64,000 bases of DNA, taken from assembly GCA_963576475.1 (NCBI GenBank), contig OY754980.1:8542186-8606185 (forward strand). Reading direction: 5' to 3'. This DNA comes from Molanna angustata. Its lineage: Eukaryota; Arthropoda; Insecta; Trichoptera; Molannidae. Positions 55,181-64,000 of this stretch are shown piece after piece. The translations under genes and the position numbers were made by a program. The notes under the pieces are model-generated. The model had not been told where the DNA came from, ran no database searches, and saw only the letters and a program-made list of their open reading frames with translations. Position 1 is the first letter of the stretch. Every line of letters begins with the position of its first letter.

Positions 55181-56270
55181 CCTCTCTTTGCTGAATATAA
55201 AACACACCCGGATGGCAAGCGTGGTGTGGAAAACGCCAAAAAATCCTCCAAATAAATTAAATTGTTTGACTATATGAGCAAATTATAAAAAAAGTATTTC
55301 AGTATGTAAAATTATTAAAAGTATGTAGAAGTTTCTTGTTCTGACGTCGAATGAAGAAAAAATGTCCAATAGATATTTTGGCAATAATTAACTTCCTTCA
55401 AGAGTGAAAGCTTATTCTGGGTGCACTTAAGCAATACATCTCGTCTGACACAACATCATGGAATCAATTAGTGAGTCCTCGCTGTCTGCCCCATTAAGAC
55501 TCCCCCGAGAAGAAAGGGGTGAGCTTCCGTTGAAAAACAAGCCAATTATCAGACTAAAGTGAACGAACCAAGAAAATATTTTCCATATTACAGAATATTT
55601 CCAGTCGCATAGATTAAAATTTCCACTGAAATGTAAACAAAATAATGTTAATTAATTAAATATAATTGAAAATATTTAACCCCAATGGAAATGGTTATTT
55701 ATTATAACTGAAAAATATGAAAATCCTTGATCATTTATTTTAAGATAATATACAGCTGTTTTTTTTGCTATATAACCAGATTCACAACCAGAGGTTATAT
55801 GTAATTGTAGCCAAAATTCTTGAACTTTTAGCCGAGAAGAAGGGCGATATGCACGTAAACCAACGAAGCAAAAAGACACAAATTTGCGTTCTGTGAAAAT
55901 TATACCTACTTACTTTTCGTCTCCGGAACACCATCATATTTGTAACCTACAATATTTGGACACCTGAATTCCATTAATGTTTACTACTACTGTGTCTTCA
56001 TACGTTCATGTAACTCCTATCATGGCACATGACAGTAGGTGCTCATTCCTTGAAGTCAAGGAAAAATTTCAGAGAGGTAATCATTGAAACATTTAATATT
56101 ATTCAAGTTCTTTTTTTTAGGCTCTTTATTCCTGAATATAGTCTCCGTCAGCCCATACCCTCAACAGAGATGAAGTCTTTTCATTGGTCGACATATTCCG
56201 CTTTGTTTATATATACCATTGTCTTTATCTCATGACTCTAAGCGCCCATCTCTCTGCTGACTGTTATAAA
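55181..56270. other. Unassigned, partly unique-looking DNA
   Basis: 55300-55600 is compositionally balanced (TTAGTGAGTCCTCGCTGTCT, CCCCGAGAAGAAAGGGGTGA) and matches no repeat here. Open frames are short. It may be host non-coding DNA. Confidence 0.3.
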
Positions 56271-56276
56271 ATTGGC

Positions 56277-56475
56277 GGCCTTCGTGGCTCAGTTGGTTGG
56301 ACATCTGACTGCTGATACAAAGGTCCCGGGTAAAATTGTGTTTTAATTGTATTTTCAGTCTGGATATATGAGACGATAAATATCGTAAGTCTTCAGAATG
56401 TGCCAAGTTGTTATTAGTAAATACATTAATATTTGACATAGTATCTGTTAGATGCCCGAAAAGTATTGTAAAATA
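56277..56475 (+). mobile_element. SINE S1 with box B deleted
   Basis: It has GGCCTTCGTGGCTCAGTTGG (box A TGGCTCAGTTGG intact), then CATCTGACTGCTG, AAGGTCCCGGGTAAAATTGT where box B and its flank should be, then the body (TTTTCAGTCTGGATATATGA) and the 3' end TAGATGCCCGAAAAGTATTG. The loss of box B would silence it. Confidence 0.85.
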
Positions 56476-56479
56476 ATGA

Positions 56480-57975
56480 AAAATAATATACTTTTAAAAT
56501 ACAGGTAAAATACAGGGGACCATGAAGGGGATCGAGAATAAGATAAAGAGATATTAAAAGGATGATATTATAGATAACCAAGATTGCTCCTGTGAATAAT
56601 ATTTTAAAAATGTGAGTAATCGTGAAAAAATCTGGAAAAATTATAAAGTTGCAGCATCATCTAATTGCATTTCTGTGAAGAAAATTATGTTTTCCGAAAA
56701 AAAATATGGAATTTACCACCCTTCACTTCAATGTGTGGTCGGAAAAACCATACAATCTGAATTGATCAAACATAAACATAAAACATAACAGAAAAATAAA
56801 ATAAATGAATATTTATATCTATGGCAATACCTATAAAATAAACTTTATTGAAAAGTTCTGATTATTATTTTTTCTTCATTCAGAACATATTATATTTGTT
56901 TCGGAAGGAAACTATAAAATAAACAAAAAATAAATTGGCTGCCTTAATATAGGAATTATTCCTATTTAGGCTGTTTTTAAAAGTAAATAAAACAATAATT
57001 ATTATTATTATTATTTTAATTTAATGTGATATACTGTCAATTAACAAATAAGAGATACTTAGAATATAGACAAAAATGCTTATTATGAATATGGACGTTA
57101 AAACTTGTTTAAAATAGGTACTTCATGTTTTTATAGCAGAAACTGATGATCGTCATGAAAAGATAAGTTTGAAATTTTTGAATACTTTTTTTTAAAAAGA
57201 AAAACATACTTTGAAACTTTTCATTTATAAATGCTTAACCACTTTAGTCGTTATATCTTCAAAGGGTAATTCTGTCCGTCATATTGTATGTTTATTTTTT
57301 TCTTTCTATTAACTTGATCTTTGATTTCTACTCGTTTTACTATTTGATACTGCAAACATGGCATAAACAGGGAAAGAAAGATTAATAATTCTCGAACCTC
57401 CCCATTTCATTTTGAGTCAAGCACGAAACCAAAAAACTTGTTATTGAGGCACTTTTCCCTCAAACACTCTCAATACGGTGGCTCGCCTTCGCGTTTTGAC
57501 AAGCGCTCTCGTCCATTATTATTTGATAATGAGAATGCAAATAGTGGATAAGTTGAAAACAGCGGAAAAGCATTAGCCTTGGCTCCAATCTCCTCCATCC
57601 TTGCTTCCACTTCCATTTGACAGCCTCCATAAATAACAGCCAGGTTGAATTAGCACAGTCATCCAGCCTGCGATGACAAGCAATGTTTTAAACTGAAACT
57701 CCTATACTGTGCAAATATTAAATTTACGCTGTGATTCGAATTTTTTTCAAAGTGTTGTTCAAACATTGTTCAAACGCGCCACGTCATTATATCCCTCGAG
57801 ACAACAGGTTTATTCACAATTCTATCATAGATTTTTTATTACAAAACATAGAATTGACACATAAAAAAACCTATTTCGGGGCTAAAGCTTTTTGAAATAA
57901 TATAATGTTTAATAGTGAATGAGCATCACTAAAATGAAAACAGAATACATACAATATAATAGAAACAGAACACAA
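56480..57975. other. Unassigned DNA with a balanced-composition island
   Basis: 57380-57700 contains TCGAACCTCCCCATTTCATT, GGTGGCTCGCCTTCGCGTTT and CATCCAGCCTGCGATGACAA. It is unlike the flanking AT-rich DNA and unlike any repeat in the window, and it is without a coding frame. It is a candidate conserved non-coding element. Confidence 0.3.
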
Positions 57976-59136
57976 AGAGATCAAGGGGCCAAGTCTTGTC
58001 ATCCGGCGGAATCAAAACTATCCATTTTTAATGTTTACCCATATCATGGATATAATCATATGGAGTTCTAAAATATGTTAAGATATAAAAGATTCCCATA
58101 TATCATAATAGGCGTGATGACAGTAAGAAAAAATCATTGAAATTATGATTTTATTAGATAAAATATGTTATAAAGATTTGAAAAAATATATTTATTTTCA
58201 TTTTAAAAGAGCGAATAATATTAATATTATTAAAATAAAAATACAAAATATGTTTGTCCGCCATTTTATGTGAAACACCAATCAGAGCGCATGACGTCAC
58301 CATATTGTCACTGTCAATTGTGTTTGTTACTGTCAACTGTTGTGTTGTTCGAAATGGCTATTTTTTTCATAACAAGCTATATGGAATATGCTGCTTATTT
58401 TTAACATGCTATTTTTATTTATTGATTTATTTGGTTTATTTGGGACAATAAACCAAATAATATCGCTATCCGCTCTATTGAATCGTTGACGCATCTGTTA
58501 TAACACGCACCGAGTATTGTAACGTGGTGGAGAATATTTAACGTTTCAGAAATAAATAACTTGGTGGCTTTCATTGCTTGATTATAAAATAAAATGATGT
58601 AATTATATTGTTTGTGGGAGTTGTACAGTGTTACATGAGGTTGAAATGGAAATACACAATGTATTATGATGAATCTAATATACATATGGGATAACTGTTA
58701 TGATTCATATACATATTATGATTAATATATTAAAATATGTAATAGGTGTGATGACTGTAAGAAAAAAATCATTGAAATTATGATTTTAAAAAATAAAATA
58801 GGTTATAAAGATTTTAAAAATGTTTTTTTTTTTAATTTATAGGAGTGAATAATAATAATATTATAAATATAAAAATACAAAATGTGTTAGTCCGCCATTT
58901 TATGAGAAAAAACAATCAGAGCGCACGACGTCATAGTATGGTCGCGTCAATTCTTCTGATAGTCTTCAATACAATATACGCATTAATTGTCGGTCTGGAC
59001 TATGTTTATTTTGGTGTTATCGATATATTAATATTTTAATTAGATACTTAAAACTAAAACAAATTAAATATAAATGGAACAAGTATTCATCAAAGCAAAT
59101 AGTTTCAATTTACCTAGATACTCGCCTACCTATCGG

Positions 59137-59737
59137 GGGACACTATGGGCCGGTGTTACAGTGTCAGTTTAAGAGCTAAACTCAAGTTTTACAAAAATAT
59201 AGCGTATTACAGTGTCCGTTTAGACCTAATCTTCCCTCAAATACGTCACTAAAACGACAAATATTTAACTCAACGTTTCTGGCAGATTAAGTACTTAACT
59301 GTGAGTCAACTGTCATTTGCTAGGCAACTCGTGTAGTTTCAGTTTCTATCACTAGAGGCGTTAGGCAACGTGTGTAGTTTCAGTGTTGTATCGAAGGTGG
59401 CGCCACACAACAAAACAAACTGACAGCCGTATTGAAACGAACACGGGCATTTAAAAGCATTATTTTGGTGAAAAAAATTAAATTTACCATGTTGGATAAT
59501 AAAACAATGGTATTTAAAGTCGTAGCGTCCCGTTTTGTATTTCGTATTATTTGAGGTTATTTAAATTTGACAGATAATAACCACAGAAAAAGTGAAATAT
59601 GTCTATAATTGAAGATTTAGTAACTGACATGTCATATTGCACTGTAATACGGAAATGGATTCAATCTCCCCTTATCATTAATCTTGAGTTTGGCAAACTC
59701 AATGAGTTGAGGGCCGACTGTAATATCGGGCCTATGT
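59137..59737. mobile_element. Possible nested MITE
   Basis: CTATGGGCCGGTGTTACAGT at the left and CATAGGCCCGATATTACAGT (inverse of the right end) agree at most positions. The next inner blocks, AAACTCAAG and the inverse of CTTGAGTTT, also pair. There is no open frame. The borders are approximate and no duplication is confirmed. Confidence 0.5.
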
Positions 59738-60906
59738 TAATTGTATTTTGTATGTAACTTAGTTTTTATTGAATAAATAAATAAATAATGAACGCTCGCA
59801 ACGTATGGTAAACTAATTTAGTTTTAGTATTCTACAATTTTGTCACGCGATGGTGAGCTGACGAACGTTCGACATGTTATGATGCTGGTCACTGCCAAAC
59901 TAAACTAGCAAGCTATATTTTTTTCATGCAATGAAGCGATTTGCGAAACGACGGCGATTACGCGAAGCATGCGTTTTAAAACATCGTTACAATTTTAGCA
60001 GCATACGAATTATTACATAGCGCTCGTTATTTGTATTGTGTTCATAACAAGCTATATTTATCTGCTATCGTTATTTTTAGCAATAGCAGCCATTGTAGTT
60101 ATTTTTCTGCCTGTCTTAACTACTCTTAACTAGAATGGAACTTTTGATGGTCGGATATTTCTTTGCGTCGAACAAAGACTTTTGTTCATCAGAATTTCGA
60201 AACGTAAAAACTTAATAATAAGTACATATAAGTACTTTATTTATCTGTAATTTAAATACAACTTACATCTCGAAAATCGATAAAATATGCTCCTTCTTCT
60301 CTCTACATTATGTGTTCATAAGCTAAAAACATACGCGGGAAACTTATGATGGCCTATTTTGACGTTTGGACATTAATGAAGTTCTTTATATGCTTATTGC
60401 CTAAATAATGGTAAATATTATATTATTGAGAGCTAAAAGTGGGGGAACAAATACTGTACTTCATTGTAAACGCGTACTTAATAAAATTCACTTGTGTCTC
60501 GCCGTGCGAAATTTAATCACTTATTTCTCTTTTTTATCGCGTGGGACGAAAACAAATACCTCAGTAGGTGTTTTTTTCGTCGTGTTTGAACATTTAGGGA
60601 CCGCACAACACTTATGCACTTTTGAATTGATTATAAATACACAAATCGTCTTAGAACACATATATTACATATAGTAGTGATATGCAGTTTACGATACCAT
60701 GACGTCACCGTCAGGGTCGGCAGCCGCCATGATACTACAAGCTTTTTTTGGCGTAAATGTCAAATTTGATTTTAAAATGGCGATTTTTGCTACTAAACCT
60801 TTATTTTATGTAGAAATGTATATATATTTGAAAACAGTGAATGCGTAAAAACATCGTGAGATAGTTTTTCAAAATTTGTCATCATGCCTATTATATCCAT
60901 GATACA

Positions 60907-61122
60907 TATTGTCTCTATCTGGTGTATTTTTTATTATGTTTTGTTTTTGTTTTTATATTTATTTTGTATTTTTAATTTTTTATTATTTTTTTTATTTTGT
61001 TTTCTATTCCTGTAACTGATTGAATTTATTATGGTGATTGACTTGTAGAAATTGCCTGCGGGCAATAAGTCCGCCACGTTGTCAATCACAATAAAAGTTT
61101 TTAATTATTATTATTGATATAT
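60907..61122 (+). mobile_element. LINE family L1x 3' UTR copy
   Basis: The AT-rich UTR (ATTTATTTTGTATTTTTAAT) ends in ACTTGTAGAAATTGCCTGCG, GGCAATAAGTCCGCCACGTT and an ATTATTATT tail. The TTGCC-TGCG-GGCAA hairpin is perfect. It is inserted in the right end of the large TIR element, so it is younger than that element. Confidence 0.75.
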
Positions 61123-61179
61123 GGGTAAACATGGATGGTTTTGATTCCGCCGGTTGATCAGTCTTGCCCCCCTGAACAA

Positions 61180-61780
61180 ACACATGTCATGAAAGTTAAG
61201 AACGCATGATATAAATGATAAAAGAAACTGAAAGACAAAAATAATTTAAATTTAGTTAAGAATCTTGATGAATCGTTTTTATATTGTTTGTCTGGCACCC
61301 AGCAGACACTTAATCAAATATCAATTAAAGCGAACCCAATAAATTTTACTCATTTTCCTACCAATTTTATAAAACGAAATTCATTTTTACTAACGACACA
61401 TTTAAATAACAATACCAAGTGATGAAAAAATGCAAAACCAAGAATTGTACTCTGATACTCACCAATTATTCTCTGAATAATATTTATTTATTTAATAATT
61501 AACGGCGTATATTGGATTTTACAAGCATACATAAATACACATATTATTTACATAAAAAAATATATCGAAAACAAACTCACAGAAAAGAATACAATAATAA
61601 ACTAACGTAAAAAAGGAAAAACTTTTCAACATAATAGACAAAAGAAAAAAGAAGTAATAATAACCAATCGATAACTTAATTGTATTACAATCTTCTTTCC
61701 TTTTCACTAAATATTGTTAACATATAAATATTCAAACTATAAGAAAATCACTTAGGTACATCATATACGAGTAGTTTGAG
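61180..61780. other. AT-rich spacer, nothing recognised
   Basis: No supported feature. Confidence 0.4.
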
Positions 61781-61784
61781 ATTT

Positions 61785-62245
61785 GCCATTTAGACAAAGA
61801 AAACTTTTACGACCTGTTCTAACATACGGCTCTGAGTGTTGGGTTCTTGTTAAAAAGGATATGGATGCGTTACTGGTTTTTGAAAGAAAAATTTTCGGTC
61901 CTCTCTGCGATCAAGGCACGTGCAGAATCAGGTACAACCACAAACTACAGAGCCTATTCAAGGAAACAAATATCGTCAAAACGATAAAAATAGGGTGGCT
62001 CCGCTGGTTAGGACACGTGCATCGTATGGAAGATGACCAGACACCAAAAAGGATCCTCACATCACGTCCGGGGGAAAGAAGAGGTATGGGAAAGCCGAAA
62101 CTGCGATGGATGGATGGAGTCGAGAGGGACCTTCAGATAGCTGTTATGCGGAATTGGAGAGAAAAAGCCATGGATAGGGTGCAATGGAGACGATTCCTTG
62201 AGGAGGCCCATCCTGGACTGTGGAGCTACTGATGATGATGAGAAA
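61785..62245 (+). pseudogene. RTE-like LINE C-terminal ORF, open over its retained length
   Basis: The frame is open for about 149 codons to a TGA at 62230-62232. It reads LLRPVLTYGSECWVLVKKDM, DALLVFERKIFGPLCDQGTC, KIGWLRWLGHVHRMEDDQTP, GKPKLRWMDGVERDLQI and WRRFLEEAHPGLWSY. The order YGsE-W, fERkifg, LRWlGHv-Rm and kLRWmDgvE-D is the C-terminal half of RTE-like ORFs. The tail is GATGATGATGAG. RT motifs A-C are absent because of 5' truncation near 61785. This is a different family from the element at 23456. Confidence 0.88.
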
Positions 62246-62440
62246 GAGAACAGAAAGCAAAAAATTATACATAATATGTGTTACAAATATATTAAATCAA
62301 ATAAAAATATTACACGTCAAACCATATTATATTGTTTACTTTCATATTGCCAATGTCAAACAAGCAATATTAAACGCAGTTGTTTTATATAACAAATAAA
62401 GATAAATTCAAATACTGAACCTGTCAAAGAAAAATAAATT

Positions 62441-62611
62441 AAATTATATTAAAAATAAAACAATTTGTTTAAATTCTACGTATATTAGTTAATTCGTCGA
62501 TAGCTAAGACTATATAGTCTTGAAGATGCCCTAGCAAGGCGAAATAGCTATCGACGAATTAACTAATGTAGGTAGAATTTAAAACAAATTGTTTAATTTT
62601 TAATATAATTT
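62441..62611 (+). mobile_element. Foldback with hammerhead-ribozyme-like core
   Basis: 62441-62505 and 62545-62611 are inverse of each other with few mismatches (TAGTTAATTCGTCGATAGCT). The 39-nt centre is AGACTATATAGTC (hairpin), TTGAAGA, GCC-CTAGCAA-GGC (hairpin), then GAAA at 62541. This is the order of a hammerhead opened at helix III: helix I hairpin, CUGANGA box (here UUGAAGA), helix II, GAAA, helix III. The cleavage-site position does not read as a clean NUH, so it is probably inactive. Such ribozymes are known from Penelope-like terminal repeats. Confidence 0.55.
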
Positions 62612-62846
62612 AAAATGGAATTCTACTACGTAAAATATCCTTAAAAATAAATTATCTACAGGGATTCTATATAATGGTACAAAGGTACTTAGATATTTGA
62701 AAAAAAATATTGCATAATGTATTTTTATCATAGATAGGTCCCAGTAACTTTTCAAACTCAAAAATTTAATGAATTACGGTCGAATTTTGAGTTCTGAACG
62801 GTAATAAGGATAATAATAATACTTACCCTTTATAAGATTATATTTA

Positions 62847-63022
62847 AGTTTATTGCCGTATGGCAATTTCTTCCAACCAACCAGTGTTTCCAGCAGGGTC
62901 GAGCCTAAAAACTTCGGGATAGGCAAACCCTGAAAGAAATTTGGGAAATGCAAATTTGAGTGAGAAATTAATTTAAATAAATTTCTCCTTTGCTGGGAAT
63001 CGAACCCAGGAAGCCCGTACAG
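62847..63022 (-). mobile_element. tRNA-derived SINE, family S4, sharing the L1x LINE tail
   Basis: On the minus strand: GCTTCCTGGGTTCGATTCCC (box B GGGTTCGATTCCC) AGCAAAGGAG, a body (CAGGGTTTGCCTATCCCGAA), then GGTTGGTTGGAAGAAATTGC, CATACGGCAATAAACTTAAA. The last part is the L1x LINE 3' tail with a perfect TTGCC-ATAC-GGCAA hairpin. The box A half is missing because the R1 copy begins at 63028. Confidence 0.78.
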
Positions 63023-63027
63023 AAACC

Positions 63028-63365
63028 GAAAGGACTGTTGCTTTCATTGTTTACAAATAAACTAATTTCTCAATAGATGGTGTCACAGAATAGGTTTCTT
63101 CGTTACTTCATAGATGGCAATAGTATAATTCCTTATTTTCGGGTGAATTGTTACACACTATTCAATTATATAGAACTTTCAAAAAATACATTGATTAGGG
63201 AACTCAATAAGAAGACATAATTGGTGAACGTTGCGCAAACGCATAAAGTGATAACGTAAACCAGTTGATGACAGGTCGTAAGCCCTGTAAGTGCCTTGAG
63301 TTCCTGGTTCTTCTATAATATCCCAAGTTCGTATATATTGAGATGTTAAAATTTTTTCAATAACA
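63028..63365 (+). repeat. R1 family, longest forward copy
   Basis: AAGGACTGTTGCTTTCATTG, CTCAATAGATGGTGTCACAG, GAACTCAATAAGAAGACATA, GGTGAACGTTGCGCAAACGC, GACAGGTCGTAAGCCCTGTA, TGCCTTGAGTTCCTGGTTCT and TATTGAGATGTTAAAATTTT are in the consensus order. It defines the arrangement of R1 modules. Confidence 0.8.
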
Positions 63366-63489
63366 ATATTTAAAATAACATTGTTTCACGAAGTCAGCAA
63401 TTTGATTATAGCACACTAGTCTTAATCACTAATCGGCGCTATAGAAAGTATGTCAATTCTAATTAGAGTTTTATTTTAAAATAAACGAT

Positions 63490-64000
63490 AGAGGGTGACT
63501 GCTGCCAACGTACCTATTTTTTCAATTTGAATTTGGATCATTACTACCAAACGAATCATTTTGAAAAAAATAACCTAGTTAGTTTGGATATTAATAAAGA
63601 AAAATATACCTTAACTTTTTAATTATGTTCTGTATATGCTCTTGTAGGAAAATAAAAAGCATACCCCAATTTTTGACATTTATCTTAAATTTCTAAAAAG
63701 CTATAAGGTATGTATAGAGCATTATATTTTTTTATAAATTAAAGAAGATCAAAATATCTGGAAAAATACGATGTAACGTTGTATTAATGCATCAGGTTAA
63801 GTTAATAAACCAAAAAAACTTTTATTTCGCAATGGCGCTGAATGGTAAATAAATGTTTTTTAGGTTTATTTACTAAACTTTAAGCATTTATGCAACGCCA
63901 CATCATATTTTTCTAGATACTTTTGTCTTCTTAAATTTAAAAAAAATATGTTGAACTACGTCTTATATTTTATTAAAAATATGAGATGAAAATCGGGGTA
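63490..64000. mobile_element. TTAA foldback MITE, copy 3, cut by the window end
   Basis: GTGACTGCTGCCAACGTACC starts the left arm. It matches the complete element through TTAACTTTTTAATTATGTTC, the central palindrome and into the right arm at 64000. The terminal G run is degraded (GAGGGT) and the flank is not TTAA, so the left end has mutated. Confidence 0.85.

Larger units (their letters stand above)
57982..61174. mobile_element. Large non-autonomous element of the CAGGGG TIR family
   Basis: The left end is CAAGGGGCCAAGTCTTGTCA, CCGGCGGAATCAAAAC, TGTTTACCCATATC. The right end in inverse is CAGGGGGGCAAGACTGATCA, CCGGCGGAATCAAAAC, TGTTTACCCATATA. Subterminal modules also face each other (ATAATAGGCGTGATGACA and the inverse of TGTCATCATGCCTATTAT). 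Inside the left arm a roughly 230-bp module occurs twice (58110-58330 and 58735-58960). TGACGTCA occurs at 58292 and 60700, with a variant at 58926. A LINE tail (60907-61122) has inserted into the right end. No transposase is recognisable, and no target duplication was found. Confidence 0.7.

Overview
The window is AT-rich, repeat-dominated eukaryotic nuclear DNA, most likely from an insect. The clade of the non-LTR retrotransposons, the tRNA-derived SINEs, the abundant short inverted-repeat DNA elements and 3' ends such as CATCACGCCATATCCC and a TTCTTCTTCAGCC-type tail are familiar from insect genomes. The order cannot be settled from the sequence alone. I found no convincing host protein-coding gene, no functional tRNA or rRNA gene, no LTR retrotransposon and no bacterial-type feature. 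Nearly every long open frame is a retrotransposon remnant or a translated simple repeat.

Layout. 1-3 kb: two minisatellites (about 120 bp and exactly 43 bp units) and an A-rich LINE tail. 3-14 kb: scattered LINE 3' fragments, a complete foldback element with TTAA duplications (5817-6486), a 346-bp (AT)n block (7399-7744) and an R2/Dong-like LINE end (9.5-10.2 kb). 14-23 kb: LINE ends, a 50-bp-class TIR element (15217-15754), a complete SINE with a 16-bp target duplication (16520-16810), a TTA-flanked TIR element (21459-22173), and a LINE end interrupted by a foldback MITE (22.7-23.4 kb). 23.5-25.1 kb: the best-preserved coding sequence, a minus-strand RTE-type reverse transcriptase that is 5' truncated and carries one late nonsense codon. 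26-34 kb: Jockey/CR1-type LINE ends, two more minisatellites, and a second Dong-like LINE end bounded on both sides by TAA repeats. 36-50 kb: RTE-type tails, a Penelope-like tail, AAAT/AATT microsatellites, a tRNA-like SINE and a Penelope-like remnant with inverted repeats. 50-57 kb: mostly unassigned DNA with weak LINE traces. 58-61.2 kb: a 3.2-kb TIR-bounded element with repeated subterminal modules and TGACGTCA sites. 61.8-64 kb: an RTE-type end, a foldback carrying a hammerhead-ribozyme-like core, a SINE sharing its 3' tail with a LINE family in the window, and the start of a third copy of the TTAA foldback element.

How the parts relate. The elements appear to act in trans. One SINE ends in the same hairpin tail (TTGCC-N4-GGCAA) as a LINE family present here. 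The foldback and TIR elements have no transposase and would need one from elsewhere. Nested insertions give local relative ages: MITE in LINE, SINE in an older repeat, a 52-bp LINE tail in a SINE. The most interesting signals are the hammerhead-like folds at Penelope-like ends, the TAA-bounded Dong-like LINE, the SINE/LINE tail pair and the large TIR element. All are relics or non-autonomous copies. I did not find a demonstrably new biological system.
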